Part shown: piece after piece, positions 9,122-17,267 of the stretch
Position numbering within the stretch: the first letter of the stretch is position 1
Layout of the letters: each line of letters starts with the position of its first letter
DNA from: Flavobacterium cellulosilyticum
Lineage (GTDB): Bacteria > Bacteroidota > Bacteroidia > Flavobacteriales > Flavobacteriaceae
DNA: 64,000 bases
Reading direction: 5' to 3'
NCBI RefSeq assembly: GCF_004349355.1
Contig: NZ_SMFK01000001.1
Coordinates: forward strand, 434,001 to 498,000
Translations under genes and position numbers: made by a program
The notes under the pieces: model-generated
What the model was told of the DNA's origin: nothing
Database searches by the model: none
Seen by the model: the letters and a program-made list of their open reading frames with translations, nothing else

Positions 9122-11185
9122 CTACCAGATTTTCACTCTTTTCTCTGGAGCAACATACATTCCATCACCTGATTTAATATTGAAAGCTTGATAGAATGCA
9201 TCAATATTCAACAAAGGAACATACCCACGATAAATACCTGGTGAATGTGGATCTGTTTTGACTAATGTTTTTATGGCATCATCCCTCATTTTTGTTCTCC
9301 AAACGGTAGACCACGAAATAAAGAAACGCTGTTCTGGAGTGTACCCATCGATTAATCCTGGATTTCCATTTTCTTTTAAAAATAGTTGTAATCCATCATA
9401 AGCCGCATTTATACCGCCTAAATCCCCTATATTTTCGCCCAAAGTGAATTTTCCGTCAACATGAATTCCGGGTAGCGGTTCTAATGCGCTGAATTGGTCG
9501 GCAAGCGATCCTGTTAATGATGCAAATTGCTTTTGATCCACTTCTGACCACCAATCATTTAGATTTCCATTTGCGTCATAACGAGATCCAGAATCGTCAA
9601 ATCCATGAGAAATTTCATGACCTATAACAGCTCCAATTCCTCCATAATTTACTGCTTCGTCTGCTTGGTAATTGTAAAACGGGGGTTGCAAAATAGCTGC
9701 TGGAAATACAATTTCATTATAAGCAGAATTATAATAAGCATTGACCGTTTGTGGCGACATATGCCATTCTGTTTTATCTACTGGTTTGTATAATTTATCT
9801 AAATCATCTTGAAAACTCCAACGAGAAAGATTTTTTGAATTCTCAAAATAGCTTCCACCTTCTGTTGGACTTTTTATAGCTAAAGTAGAATAATCTTTCC
9901 ATTTGTCGGGATACCCAATTTTGATAGTGATTTTGTTTAACTTTTCAACAGCTTTAGCTTTGGTTTCTGCAGTCATCCAAGTCAAATCGTTGATTCGATT
10001 TTCGAAAGCTTTTATAATATTATCAATCATTTTTCTAGCTTTTACTTTCGCTTCAGCTGGAAACATTTTCTCTACATATAATTTCCCCAATGCTTCTCCA
10101 ATACCGCCATTTACCACTTGCAACGCTTTTTCGTCACGAGGTCTTTGTTGGATTGCTCCCGTTAACGTTTTTCCGTAAAAATCAAAATTTGCATTTTCAA
10201 TTGCTGTGGATAATTTTCCCGTTGAGTTGTTTAATAATGTCCAGCGCAAAAATGCTTTCCACTCCTCAACTTTGTTTTCTTTGAAAATAGTTTCTAAGGC
10301 TGCCATATACTTAGGTTGCATCACTATCAAAGTGTCCACTTTTTTCATACCAATCTTAGCCAAATATTCTTTCCAATGAATAGATGGTGTTAACTTTTGC
10401 AAATCGGCCACTGTCATCGGATTATACGATTTCCTTCTATCTCTCCTTTCTACTCTGTCAAATCTTGGCTGGGACATGGCAATTTCTAAGGACAGGATTG
10501 TTCCGGCGTGAGCCTTTGCTAATTCTGGTTTTTCTCCCAAAAAGCCCAACATTCTGGCAACATGTTTTACGTACTTTTCTCTTTTCTCTTTAGAGTCTTT
10601 ATCATCTGAAACATAATAATCTCTGTCTGGCAATCCTAGACCTCCAGGACTAATATAGATTACGTTTTTATTACTGTCTTTTGCATCAGCACTAATCCCA
10701 ACACCTAAAAAGCCTATACTTCCAATAGGTTCCATTTCGTTTAATAACGCCTCTAAATCGGTAACATTTTTAATGGCATTAATTTTAGCCAAATAAGGTT
10801 TCAATGGCGACAAACCCTTTTTATTTCTACCAACGGTATCCATAATCGTATTGTATAAAGCTACTGCTTTACCTTGGTCTGTATTCGATTTGTATATTGG
10901 ATTATTTGCTGCTGCTTTTAAAATTATCAAAGCATCTTTATCAGTATTTTGACGCAATTCATTAAAACTTCCCCAAGTTGTTTTATCCGCAGGTATTTCG
11001 GTATTATCAAGCCATGATCCATTTACGAATCTAAAAAAATCGTCATTTGGTTTTACTTTCAAATCCATATTGGAAATAGTAATGCCTGGCACTTGTTTAT
11101 CAATAGCATTTTGAGAATAGATTGAGGTAAAAGCGAATAGTGCTGGAATGACATTTACAAGTTGTTTTTTTAAAACTATTTTCAT
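9122..11185 (-). CDS. pepO: M13 family zinc metallopeptidase (neprilysin/PepO type)
   Basis: Degrades peptides in the periplasm or at the cell surface. The 687-residue product has an N-terminal signal-like segment (about 1-25, ending IYSQN), the M13 N-terminal domain (about 40-430) and a catalytic domain. The zinc motif HEISH is at residues 523-527, the upstream NAYYNSAYNEIVFPAAILQPPF segment is the family substrate-strand region, and ENIGDLGGINAAYDG contributes the third zinc ligand (Glu). The C-terminus ends VKIW without the CxxW cysteine of mammalian members, as often seen in bacterial forms. A TAGTTTTG -7 element lies on the minus strand at 11210-11217. Monocistronic. The gene symbol is by family only. 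Confidence 0.92.
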   Translation of the reverse strand: MKIVLKKQLVNVIPALFAFTSIYSQNAIDKQVPGITISNMDLKVKPNDDFFRFVNGSWLDNTEIPADKTTWGSFNELRQNTDKDALIILKAAANNPIYKSNTDQGKAVALYNTIMDTVGRNKKGLSPLKPYLAKINAIKNVTDLEALLNEMEPIGSIGFLGVGISADAKDSNKNVIYISPGGLGLPDRDYYVSDDKDSKEKREKYVKHVARMLGFLGEKPELAKAHAGTILSLEIAMSQPRFDRVERRDRRKSYNPMTVADLQKLTPSIHWKEYLAKIGMKKVDTLIVMQPKYMAALETIFKENKVEEWKAFLRWTLLNNSTGKLSTAIENANFDFYGKTLTGAIQQRPRDEKALQVVNGGIGEALGKLYVEKMFPAEAKVKARKMIDNIIKAFENRINDLTWMTAETKAKAVEKLNKITIKIGYPDKWKDYSTLAIKSPTEGGSYFENSKNLSRWSFQDDLDKLYKPVDKTEWHMSPQTVNAYYNSAYNEIVFPAAILQPPFYNYQADEAVNYGGIGAVIGHEISHGFDDSGSRYDANGNLNDWWSEVDQKQFASLTGSLADQFSALEPLPGIHVDGKFTLGENIGDLGGINAAYDGLQLFLKENGNPGLIDGYTPEQRFFISWSTVWRTKMRDDAIKTLVKTDPHSPGIYRGYVPLLNIDAFYQAFNIKSGDGMYVAPEKRVKIW

Positions 11186-11209
11186 TTAGTATAATTGTTA
11201 GATATATCA

Positions 11210-11217
11210 CAAAACTA
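11210..11217 (-). promoter_or_regulatory. candidate -7 element (TAGTTTTG) for the M13 peptidase gene
   Basis: Minus-strand match to TAnnTTTG, 25 bases before the ATG at 11185. No TTG was seen at -33, so support is partial. Confidence 0.4.
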
Positions 11218-11291
11218 TTCAAAAAATTTAAAAAAAAATGTTAATTTTTCGAAAACCTAATTTAGGTAAATTAAAACACATTTCCTTTTCG

Positions 11292-11299
11292 TATTTTTG
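11292..11299 (+). promoter_or_regulatory. candidate -7 element (TATTTTTG) for the SCO gene
   Basis: Matches TAnnTTTG 16 bases before the ATG at 11315, which implies a very short leader. No -33 TTG at standard spacing. Confidence 0.4.
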
Positions 11300-11314
11300 A
11301 CACAAATTATTTTT

Positions 11315-11980
11315 ATGAAAGCTGTTTTTTATAAGTATCGAAAATTTATTGTTGGTTTTTTAGTCTTTTCCGCCATTGTACTTTACTTCTTCTATATGGC
11401 GTTGAAACCTAAAAAAACCTTGCCTATCTATAATCCAGCAGATGTAAATCCAGAATTGGTCGATAGTACGGTTCAATACGTAAGTAAATACCACAAGATT
11501 TCCGATTTCTCGTTTACCAATCAAAACGGCAAAACTATTACACAAAAGGATTATGAAGGCAAGGTGTATGTTGCTGATTTTTTCTTCACTACTTGCAAAT
11601 CTATTTGTCCAAAAATGACTACCAATTTAGTCGATGTGCAAAAAGCTTTTCTTGATAATCCAAAGGTAAAATTGCTTTCATTCACCGTCATGCCAGATAT
11701 TGACAATGTTCCTGTACTTAAAGAATATGCTGAAATAAATGGTGTTGTTGACAGCAAATGGAACTTGGTTACTGGCGACAAAAAAGCCATTTATATTATG
11801 GCCAGAAAATCCTATTTGGCCGTAAAACAAGGAAAACCGGACGAACTGTATGACATGGTACACACCGAAAATTTCGTACTTGTTGATTCTAAAAAACGAG
11901 TTCGTGGTTTTTATGATGGGACTAAAAAAGAGGAAATTCAAAGGTTAATCTTAGATATTCAGTGGCTTTGCGAGAACTAA
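11315..11980 (+). CDS. SCO1/SenC family copper-binding thioredoxin-fold protein
   Basis: Probably delivers copper to, or reduces cysteines in, the CuA centre of cytochrome c oxidase. The 221 residues start at ATG 11315; an in-frame TTG 18 bases upstream was rejected because it overlaps a -7 element. Seen: one N-terminal membrane anchor (about residues 10-30, FIVGFLVFSAIVLYFFY), then a thioredoxin-like domain with the copper motif CKSIC (Cys94, Cys98) and the conserved His183 in DMVHTENF. The protein should be anchored with its domain in the periplasm. No oxidase genes are adjacent in the window; feoAB follows after 80 bases. Confidence 0.92.
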   Translation: MKAVFYKYRKFIVGFLVFSAIVLYFFYMALKPKKTLPIYNPADVNPELVDSTVQYVSKYHKISDFSFTNQNGKTITQKDYEGKVYVADFFFTTCKSICPKMTTNLVDVQKAFLDNPKVKLLSFTVMPDIDNVPVLKEYAEINGVVDSKWNLVTGDKKAIYIMARKSYLAVKQGKPDELYDMVHTENFVLVDSKKRVRGFYDGTKKEEIQRLILDIQWLCEN

Positions 11981-12025
11981 AACCAGCTAAATGATATTTA
12001 TCACACGATATTCTTTTTTAATCTG

Positions 12026-12056
12026 TACTTTTGTAATCTAAAATCAATCTAAATAA
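12026..12056 (+). promoter_or_regulatory. candidate feo promoter with a direct repeat
   Basis: TACTTTTG at 12026-12033 matches TAnnTTTG. It is followed by two copies of AATCTAAA spaced about one helical turn apart (near 12036 and 12047) before the feoA start. The repeat could be a binding site for an iron- or manganese-responsive DtxR-type regulator, but this is inference; half-sites of this kind also occur by chance in AT-rich DNA. Confidence 0.4.
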
Positions 12057-12060
12057 GCGT

Positions 12061-12294
12061 TTGAAAACTACGATTGCCAGTTTAAAAAAAGGAGAAAGTG
12101 CCATTATCAAGGATTTTGATGCAGACATTATACCTTTAAAATTACTTGAAATGGGTTGTTTGCCAGGAAACTTGGTCAAATTACTTCAAATTGCCCCTTT
12201 TGGTGACCCTTTGTATCTAGATATAAATGGTTCACATCTTGCCATTCGAATTGAAACTGCTCGAGAAATTGAGATTGAAAGTATTATAAAATAA
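12061..12294 (+). CDS. feoA: ferrous iron transport protein A
   Basis: Small cytoplasmic SH3-like partner of FeoB. The 77-residue product fits the family. Seen: LLEMGCLPGNLVKLLQIAPFGDP, the FeoA core, followed by INGSHLAIRIETAREIEI. No ATG is available in frame ahead of the conserved region. The start is a TTG at 12061, placing MKTTIASLKKGESA at the N-terminus as expected for FeoA. feoB begins 5 bases after its stop, so translation is probably coupled. Confidence 0.9.
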   Translation: MKTTIASLKKGESAIIKDFDADIIPLKLLEMGCLPGNLVKLLQIAPFGDPLYLDINGSHLAIRIETAREIEIESIIK

Positions 12295-12299
12295 TTCGA

Positions 12300-14402
12300 A
12301 TGAGCAAACAAAATATCAATGTAGCATTAATTGGAAATCCTAATACAGGAAAAACTTCGGTATTTAATGCTCTAACGGGATTGAAACAACAAGTTGGAAA
12401 TTATCCTGGAATTACAGTTGAAAAAAAAATGGGTTTTTGTAAATTATCAAATACCATTGACGCCAATATTCTTGATTTGCCAGGAACCTACAGTTTGAAT
12501 GCCAGTTCTGCAGATGAAAATGTAGTGATTGAACTTTTGTTGAATAAGAACGACAAACTCTATCCAGATGTAATTGTTGTGGTTTCCGAAGTTGAAAACT
12601 TGAAACGTAATTTATTGCTTTTTACTCAAATAAAAGATTTAGAGATCCCAACAATTCTGGTGATCAACATGATTGACAGAATGGATTATAAAGGAATTTC
12701 ACTCGATATTCCGTATTTAGAAAGTCACCTAAACACTAAAATTGCATTAGTAAGTTCTCGAAAAAACATTGGAATTGACTCGTTTAAAAAATTAATCACA
12801 ACTTATAAAACCTTATCTACAGCTCCTTGTTTGAATGCCTCTTCCATTGATGAAGACTATTTTGACACGCTAAGAAAAACATTCCCAAACCAGTCTTTAT
12901 ATAAACTTTGGTTGGTCATCACTCAGGATGTAAATTTCGTTGATTTACATAGAAAATCCCTTAAAAACAATTCGTTTACAAAAACCGATTCAGAGTTAAA
13001 ACGGTTGCAACAAAAAGAAACCATCAAAAGATATCAATTCATAAATGAAATCTTGAAAGTAGGTCAAAAAGTAAATTCGGCAACAGCCAAAGATTTTAGG
13101 AGTAAACTAGACCGAATTCTAACACATAAAGTTTGGGGTTATCTTATATTCTTTTTTATCTTATTTGGCATTTTTCAATCTATTTTTGAATGGTCAAAAA
13201 TTCCAATGGATTATATTGACCGTACTTTTGCAAACTTGAGTTCATTAGCAAACAATACCTTACCGCCAGGAGCATTTACGAATTTAATCGCACAAGGAAT
13301 TATTCCGGGAATAGGCGGAATTTTGATCTTTATACCTCAAATTACTTTTTTATTTTTATTCATATCGATACTCGAAGAAAGTGGTTATATGAGTCGAGTA
13401 GTGTTTTTGATGGATAAAATTATGCGTAAATTTGGTCTTTCCGGAAAAAGCATTGTGCCTTTAATCTCAGGAACTGCCTGTGCTATTCCGGCGATTATGG
13501 CAACACGAAATATTGAAAACTGGAAGGAAAGACTAATCACAATATTGGTGACCCCATTTACCACTTGTTCAGCCAGATTACCTGTTTATGCCATTATTAT
13601 TGGACTCGTAATACCAGATCAATTTGTTTTTGGTTTTCTTAACCTACAAGGTTTGACATTGATGTTTTTGTATCTTCTTGGATTCGCAATGGCTATCTTT
13701 TCAGCCTACATTCTGCATAAAGTACTTAAACTGAATTGCAAAACTTTCTTTGTGGTCGAAATGCCCAATTATAAGTTGCCATTGCTTAAAAATGTGGTAA
13801 TTAATGTTATCGAAAAAACCAAAGCTTTTGTGTTTGGAGCAGGGAAAATTATCCTATCTATTGCAGTAATATTATGGTTTTTGGCTACCAATGGTCCTAC
13901 TCATAAATTTAGTGATGCCGATACAATTATCACATCAAAAAACGAAAATTTTGGATTGAATAAAACAGATCTTAATAGCAAAATAGCTTCCTATAAATTA
14001 GAAAATTCCTATATTGGAATAATGGGAAAATCAATTGAGCCTGCCATTTCTCCTTTGGGTTATGATTGGAAAATTGGTATTGCAATTATCAGTTCTTTTG
14101 CTGCTAGAGAAGTATTTGTGGGTACTTTAGCTACAATATATAGTGTTGGCGGAAGCGATAATGAAGACACAATAAAAAATAAAATGGCATCTGAAGTTCA
14201 TCCAGAAACAGGAAAAAAAATATTTAATTTTGCCTCTGGAATTTCACTTTTATTATTTTATGCGTTTGCAATGCAATGCGCAAGCACACTTGCCGTTACT
14301 AAGAAAGAAACTAATAGTTGGAAATGGCCTCTAGGTCAATTGGTGTTTATGAGTGGCTTTGCCTATATTGTAGCGCTTTTAGCCTATCAAATTTTAAAAT
14401 AA
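12300..14402 (+). CDS. feoB: ferrous iron transporter FeoB
   Basis: GTPase-coupled inner-membrane Fe(II) importer. The 700 residues contain an N-terminal G domain with G1 GNPNTGKTS (about 11-19), G3 DLPGTYSL (about 58-65) and G4 NMID (about 122-125), then a helical spacer. Polytopic membrane domains from about residue 280 to the end carry the two Gate-type segments: LIFIPQITFLFLFISILEESGYMSR with SGTACAIPAIMATR, and a second near 590-640 with SSFAAREVFVGTLATIY. The cysteine-bearing SGTACA motif is a typical FeoB feature. It forms an operon with feoA and the small gene at 14408. Regulation by an iron- or manganese-sensing DtxR protein is possible but not shown. Confidence 0.96.
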   Translation: MSKQNINVALIGNPNTGKTSVFNALTGLKQQVGNYPGITVEKKMGFCKLSNTIDANILDLPGTYSLNASSADENVVIELLLNKNDKLYPDVIVVVSEVENLKRNLLLFTQIKDLEIPTILVINMIDRMDYKGISLDIPYLESHLNTKIALVSSRKNIGIDSFKKLITTYKTLSTAPCLNASSIDEDYFDTLRKTFPNQSLYKLWLVITQDVNFVDLHRKSLKNNSFTKTDSELKRLQQKETIKRYQFINEILKVGQKVNSATAKDFRSKLDRILTHKVWGYLIFFFILFGIFQSIFEWSKIPMDYIDRTFANLSSLANNTLPPGAFTNLIAQGIIPGIGGILIFIPQITFLFLFISILEESGYMSRVVFLMDKIMRKFGLSGKSIVPLISGTACAIPAIMATRNIENWKERLITILVTPFTTCSARLPVYAIIIGLVIPDQFVFGFLNLQGLTLMFLYLLGFAMAIFSAYILHKVLKLNCKTFFVVEMPNYKLPLLKNVVINVIEKTKAFVFGAGKIILSIAVILWFLATNGPTHKFSDADTIITSKNENFGLNKTDLNSKIASYKLENSYIGIMGKSIEPAISPLGYDWKIGIAIISSFAAREVFVGTLATIYSVGGSDNEDTIKNKMASEVHPETGKKIFNFASGISLLLFYAFAMQCASTLAVTKKETNSWKWPLGQLVFMSGFAYIVALLAYQILK

Positions 14403-14407
14403 ATAGT

Positions 14408-14530
14408 ATGTTACAAGAAATATTAGCTTTTATCACTCTAGGTATTGCAGTTGTGTTTTTGTTTAAAAAATTCTTTTTTAAAAGAAAAAAAAGCGATAAA
14501 AACTGTGGTGATGATTGCAATTGTCATTAG
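14408..14530 (+). CDS. FeoB-associated Cys-rich membrane protein
   Basis: A 40-residue protein starting at ATG 14408, five bases after feoB. Seen: one membrane helix (about residues 3-20, EILAFITLGIAVVFLF), a basic stretch KKFFFKRKKSDK, and a tail with three cysteines (NCGDDCNCH). Small Cys-rich proteins of this layout follow feoB in many bacteria and are annotated as FeoB-associated; some authors place them in the role of FeoC. Direct function is unproven. A strong terminator follows. Confidence 0.85.
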   Translation: MLQEILAFITLGIAVVFLFKKFFFKRKKSDKNCGDDCNCH

Positions 14531-14544
14531 TGTTTCACTAAATT

Positions 14545-14583
14545 AAAAAGCCACAATGAAATACTATTTCATTGTGGCTTTTT
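14545..14583 (+). terminator. rho-independent terminator after the feo operon
   Basis: A perfect 12-bp stem AGCCACAATGAA / TTCATTGTGGCT has a 7-base loop, flanked by A5 and T5 runs. It lies about 15 bases after the last feo gene. Confidence 0.93.
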
Positions 14584-14763
14584 AAAATTTTACTGTTTAA
14601 AATGTAGTTTTATTTTTGAATACTTACTAATAATTTTTTTGTTAGCTAATAAATTACAAAAAAAATGGCTAAAAACCAATTAAATTTATAATTAGTTGCA
14701 TACTTTCATGATAATTCCAAAATATAATTGTTTATTTATAAAATTAACAGTTAAACAAAATTT

Positions 14764-16335
14764 ATGAATTATTGTAATCGATTACGCCTTGTGGCTTTTA
14801 CCTTTTTAATTCTAATAGAATTTTCTATTCAGGCACAAAATGAAACTTTTACTATGACCCAAATAGGTAATAATAATTTGTTAACAGTGCCTTGGGACCT
14901 AAATTATGGGCCAGATAATTATTTATGGGTTACTGAAAAAACGGCTGGTAATGTAGTTAGGGTAAATGCTACAACTGGACAACGAGATGAATTGATTCAT
15001 ATATCAGATGCCTACTCTACAGGAGGTCAAGATGGACTGCTTGGTATGGCATTTGATGAAAGCTTCCTTACGGGAAGTCCTTATGTGTATCTATCTTATA
15101 CTTATGGCTCAAGTTTAACGAATGAAAAACGAAGATTGGTTCGATATACTTATAGTTTGAACGGAAATGATGGCTCTTTATCTAATCCTGTAATTCTTAT
15201 TGACAACCTTCCAGCTTTCAATGACCACCAATCTGGCAGGTTGGTTTTTGGGCCAGATAAAAAACTATATTACACCATTGGAGACCAAGCAAATAAAGTA
15301 TGTAGTACTAATTTAGCTCAGTTTTTACCTAGCCAACAAGAAATAGATGCAAAAAATTGGTCAAATTATCTTGGAAAAGTATTACGATTCAATACCGATG
15401 GATCCATCCCAAATGATAATCCAATATTTGGAGGAGTACAAAGCCATATTTTTTCTTATGGTCATCGTAACCCACAAGGCCTCGTTTTTGGAACTAATGG
15501 AATACTATATTCAGACGAACATGGTCCAAGTTCAGATGATGAAGTTAATATTATAAATTCTGGAAAAAATTATGGATGGCCCTTTGTGGCTGGCATTAAA
15601 GATAATTTACAGTATGATGCCGATGGATGTCTTGCAGGTAATGAGACATCATTTGTTGCTGCAAATTACCAAGATCCTATTCTTACAATGTTTGCTCCGG
15701 ATGCCTATAAATCACCTAATTGCACAGATGCTTGGATGTGTCGACCAAATGTAGCTCCTTCTAGTATTGCTATTTATGAAAGTAATGCTATTCCTGCATG
15801 GAAAAATTCTTTATTAGTAACTAGTTTAAAAAAGGGTCGGGTATATCGATTAAAACTCAATGCAGCGGGAACGGCAGTTGAACAAAATGAGATTACACAA
15901 ATTTTCTATACACAAAACCGTTATAGAGATATAGTAGCAAGTCCAGACGGCAAATCTTTTTATATAATTACAGACTCATCTGGAAAAACTTCTAACTCAA
16001 CTGGCATGACCACAGTTACTACAATGTCTAATCCTGGTGCAATATTAAAATTCACTTTAAATGAAAATCTTTCCGTAAAAAGTCAAGAAATTAATAATTA
16101 TTTTAGAATATGGACCAATCCAGCCTCACTAAAATTATTTATAGAATTAAAAGAAAATGGAGAAAAAGATATTAAAGCCCAAATATTCAACACTTTAGGA
16201 CAAAAGGTTAAAGAAGTTTCTGAATTGAAAATAGGCTTAAATGAAACTATAATCGATAATTTACCAGCTGGGGTATATATATTAAAGATTTACTCTAAAA
16301 CACATTCTTGGCATAAGAATTTGGTTTTAAATTAG
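14764..16335 (+). CDS. PQQ-dependent soluble sugar (glucose) dehydrogenase with T9SS sorting domain
   Basis: Oxidises aldoses to lactones outside the cytoplasm with pyrroloquinoline quinone. The 523 residues begin with a signal peptide (about 1-24, ending IQAQ). The six-bladed propeller matches Acinetobacter-type sGDH (GdhB): VPWDLNYGPD, GGQDGLLGMAF, the catalytic-histidine region NDHQSGRLVFG, SYGHRNPQGLVF and SSDDEVNIINSGKNYGWP. From about residue 440 a C-terminal type A sorting domain ends in LPAGVYILKIYS and a basic tail, so it is likely exported through the T9SS. No PQQ synthesis genes are in the window, so the cofactor may be scavenged. A GTAATCGATTAC palindrome overlaps the first codons. 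Confidence 0.9.
   Translation: MNYCNRLRLVAFTFLILIEFSIQAQNETFTMTQIGNNNLLTVPWDLNYGPDNYLWVTEKTAGNVVRVNATTGQRDELIHISDAYSTGGQDGLLGMAFDESFLTGSPYVYLSYTYGSSLTNEKRRLVRYTYSLNGNDGSLSNPVILIDNLPAFNDHQSGRLVFGPDKKLYYTIGDQANKVCSTNLAQFLPSQQEIDAKNWSNYLGKVLRFNTDGSIPNDNPIFGGVQSHIFSYGHRNPQGLVFGTNGILYSDEHGPSSDDEVNIINSGKNYGWPFVAGIKDNLQYDADGCLAGNETSFVAANYQDPILTMFAPDAYKSPNCTDAWMCRPNVAPSSIAIYESNAIPAWKNSLLVTSLKKGRVYRLKLNAAGTAVEQNEITQIFYTQNRYRDIVASPDGKSFYIITDSSGKTSNSTGMTTVTTMSNPGAILKFTLNENLSVKSQEINNYFRIWTNPASLKLFIELKENGEKDIKAQIFNTLGQKVKEVSELKIGLNETIIDNLPAGVYILKIYSKTHSWHKNLVLN
14774..14785. promoter_or_regulatory. 12-bp perfect palindrome over the start of the PQQ dehydrogenase gene
   Basis: GTAATCGATTAC at codons 4-8 fits the AAnCGnTT core of LacI/GalR-family operators. 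It is coding sequence, so the match may be coincidental. Confidence 0.25.
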
Positions 16336-16472
16336 TTATACATTTAATGGGGTTGATATATATAGGATTATTGAACTAAATTATACAAATCACTTTTGAT
16401 ATAAATCGTTTTGTACTACTTCAAAATATATTGTCAATAAAAGTGTTTTTATTTTGGGCAAAAGAGCAAAAA

Positions 16473-17126
16473 TCAGATAACCTTAACATATATATTTCCA
16501 GCAATTTTATTCGAAATGGATAATTCGTTAGCACCCACTTTTATTCTAAGGGATAAATCGAAGATTTCTTTTGCTAAAATTTCAATTGTGAAGCCCAAAG
16601 CAATTTCTTGTTTGTCTAAGTATTTCAAGAATTCGGCAGAAGAATCCTTGACACCAACACAAATTCCTTTTTGATTTTCTGCTAATTCAGAGAGCAAGTG
16701 TTTTTCGATAGTAATAATTTGACCCTTGGCATTAGGAATTGGATCTCCGTGAGGATCTTCGGTTGGATTTCCAAGAAAATCATCAAGTTTATTAATTAAT
16801 TTTTCAGATTTAATATGCTCCAATTGTTCTGCGATATCGTGAACCTCATCCCAAGAAAAATCTAATTTTTCGACTAAAAAAACTTCCCATAATCGGTGTT
16901 TCCGAACGATCATTTTAGCGGACAATTTCCCTTTTTCGGTCAGGGAAACGCCCTGGTATTTTTTATAATTCACCATGCTTTTTTCACATAACTTTCTAAG
17001 CATATCGGTTACTGATGATGCTTTAGTCTCCATCATTTCAGCAATGGCATTCGTGCTCACGTCCGAGTCAGAAATACCGGCAAGGTGATATATAGTTTTA
17101 AGATAATTTTCCTCTGAAAATGTCAT
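16473..17126 (-). CDS. mntR: DtxR/MntR family metal-dependent transcriptional regulator
   Basis: Metal-sensing repressor, probably for manganese or iron. The 217 residues show three parts. The N-terminal winged helix (about 1-65) has FSEENYLKTIYHL, the recognition region ASSVTDMLRKL and GVSLTEKGK. The dimerisation/metal domain (about 70-140) has HRLWEVFLVEKL, and DIAEQLEHI with metal ligands, then NPTEDPHGDPIP. The C-terminal FeoA/SH3-like domain covers about 150-217. It lies downstream of the Nramp transporter gene on the same strand after 141 bases, which supports a role in Mn homeostasis. The metal cannot be decided from sequence. A matching inverted repeat lies upstream of the transporter. 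Confidence 0.9.
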   Translation of the reverse strand: MTFSEENYLKTIYHLAGISDSDVSTNAIAEMMETKASSVTDMLRKLCEKSMVNYKKYQGVSLTEKGKLSAKMIVRKHRLWEVFLVEKLDFSWDEVHDIAEQLEHIKSEKLINKLDDFLGNPTEDPHGDPIPNAKGQIITIEKHLLSELAENQKGICVGVKDSSAEFLKYLDKQEIALGFTIEILAKEIFDLSLRIKVGANELSISNKIAGNIYVKVI

Positions 17127-17141
17127 TTTATTTTAGATTTT

Positions 17142-17198
17142 AGAATTCAGATTGCAGAATTCAGATTGGTATTTTAGATTATTATTACAGATTGCAGA
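17142..17198. repeat. short direct repeats between the Nramp and MntR genes
   Basis: AGAATTCAGATTG occurs at 17142-17154 and 17156-17168 (14-bp period), and CAGATTGCAGA at 17148-17158 and 17188-17198. It looks like low-complexity intergenic sequence and separates two co-directional genes. Confidence 0.6.
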
Positions 17199-17267
17199 CT
17201 TTTGACTTTTTACAAAAACCTTACTTCTTAGGTCTAGACACTTAATTCTGTAATCTTAATACTATTT

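Noticed and set aside
11297..11314. TTG start of the SCO gene
   Set aside because: It overlaps the TATTTTTG promoter-like element, and the ATG 18 bases downstream precedes the membrane anchor normally.
14318..14407. Longer reading frame for the FeoB-associated small protein
   Set aside because: It overlaps the feoB 3' end; the ATG at 14408 gives the expected short membrane protein.
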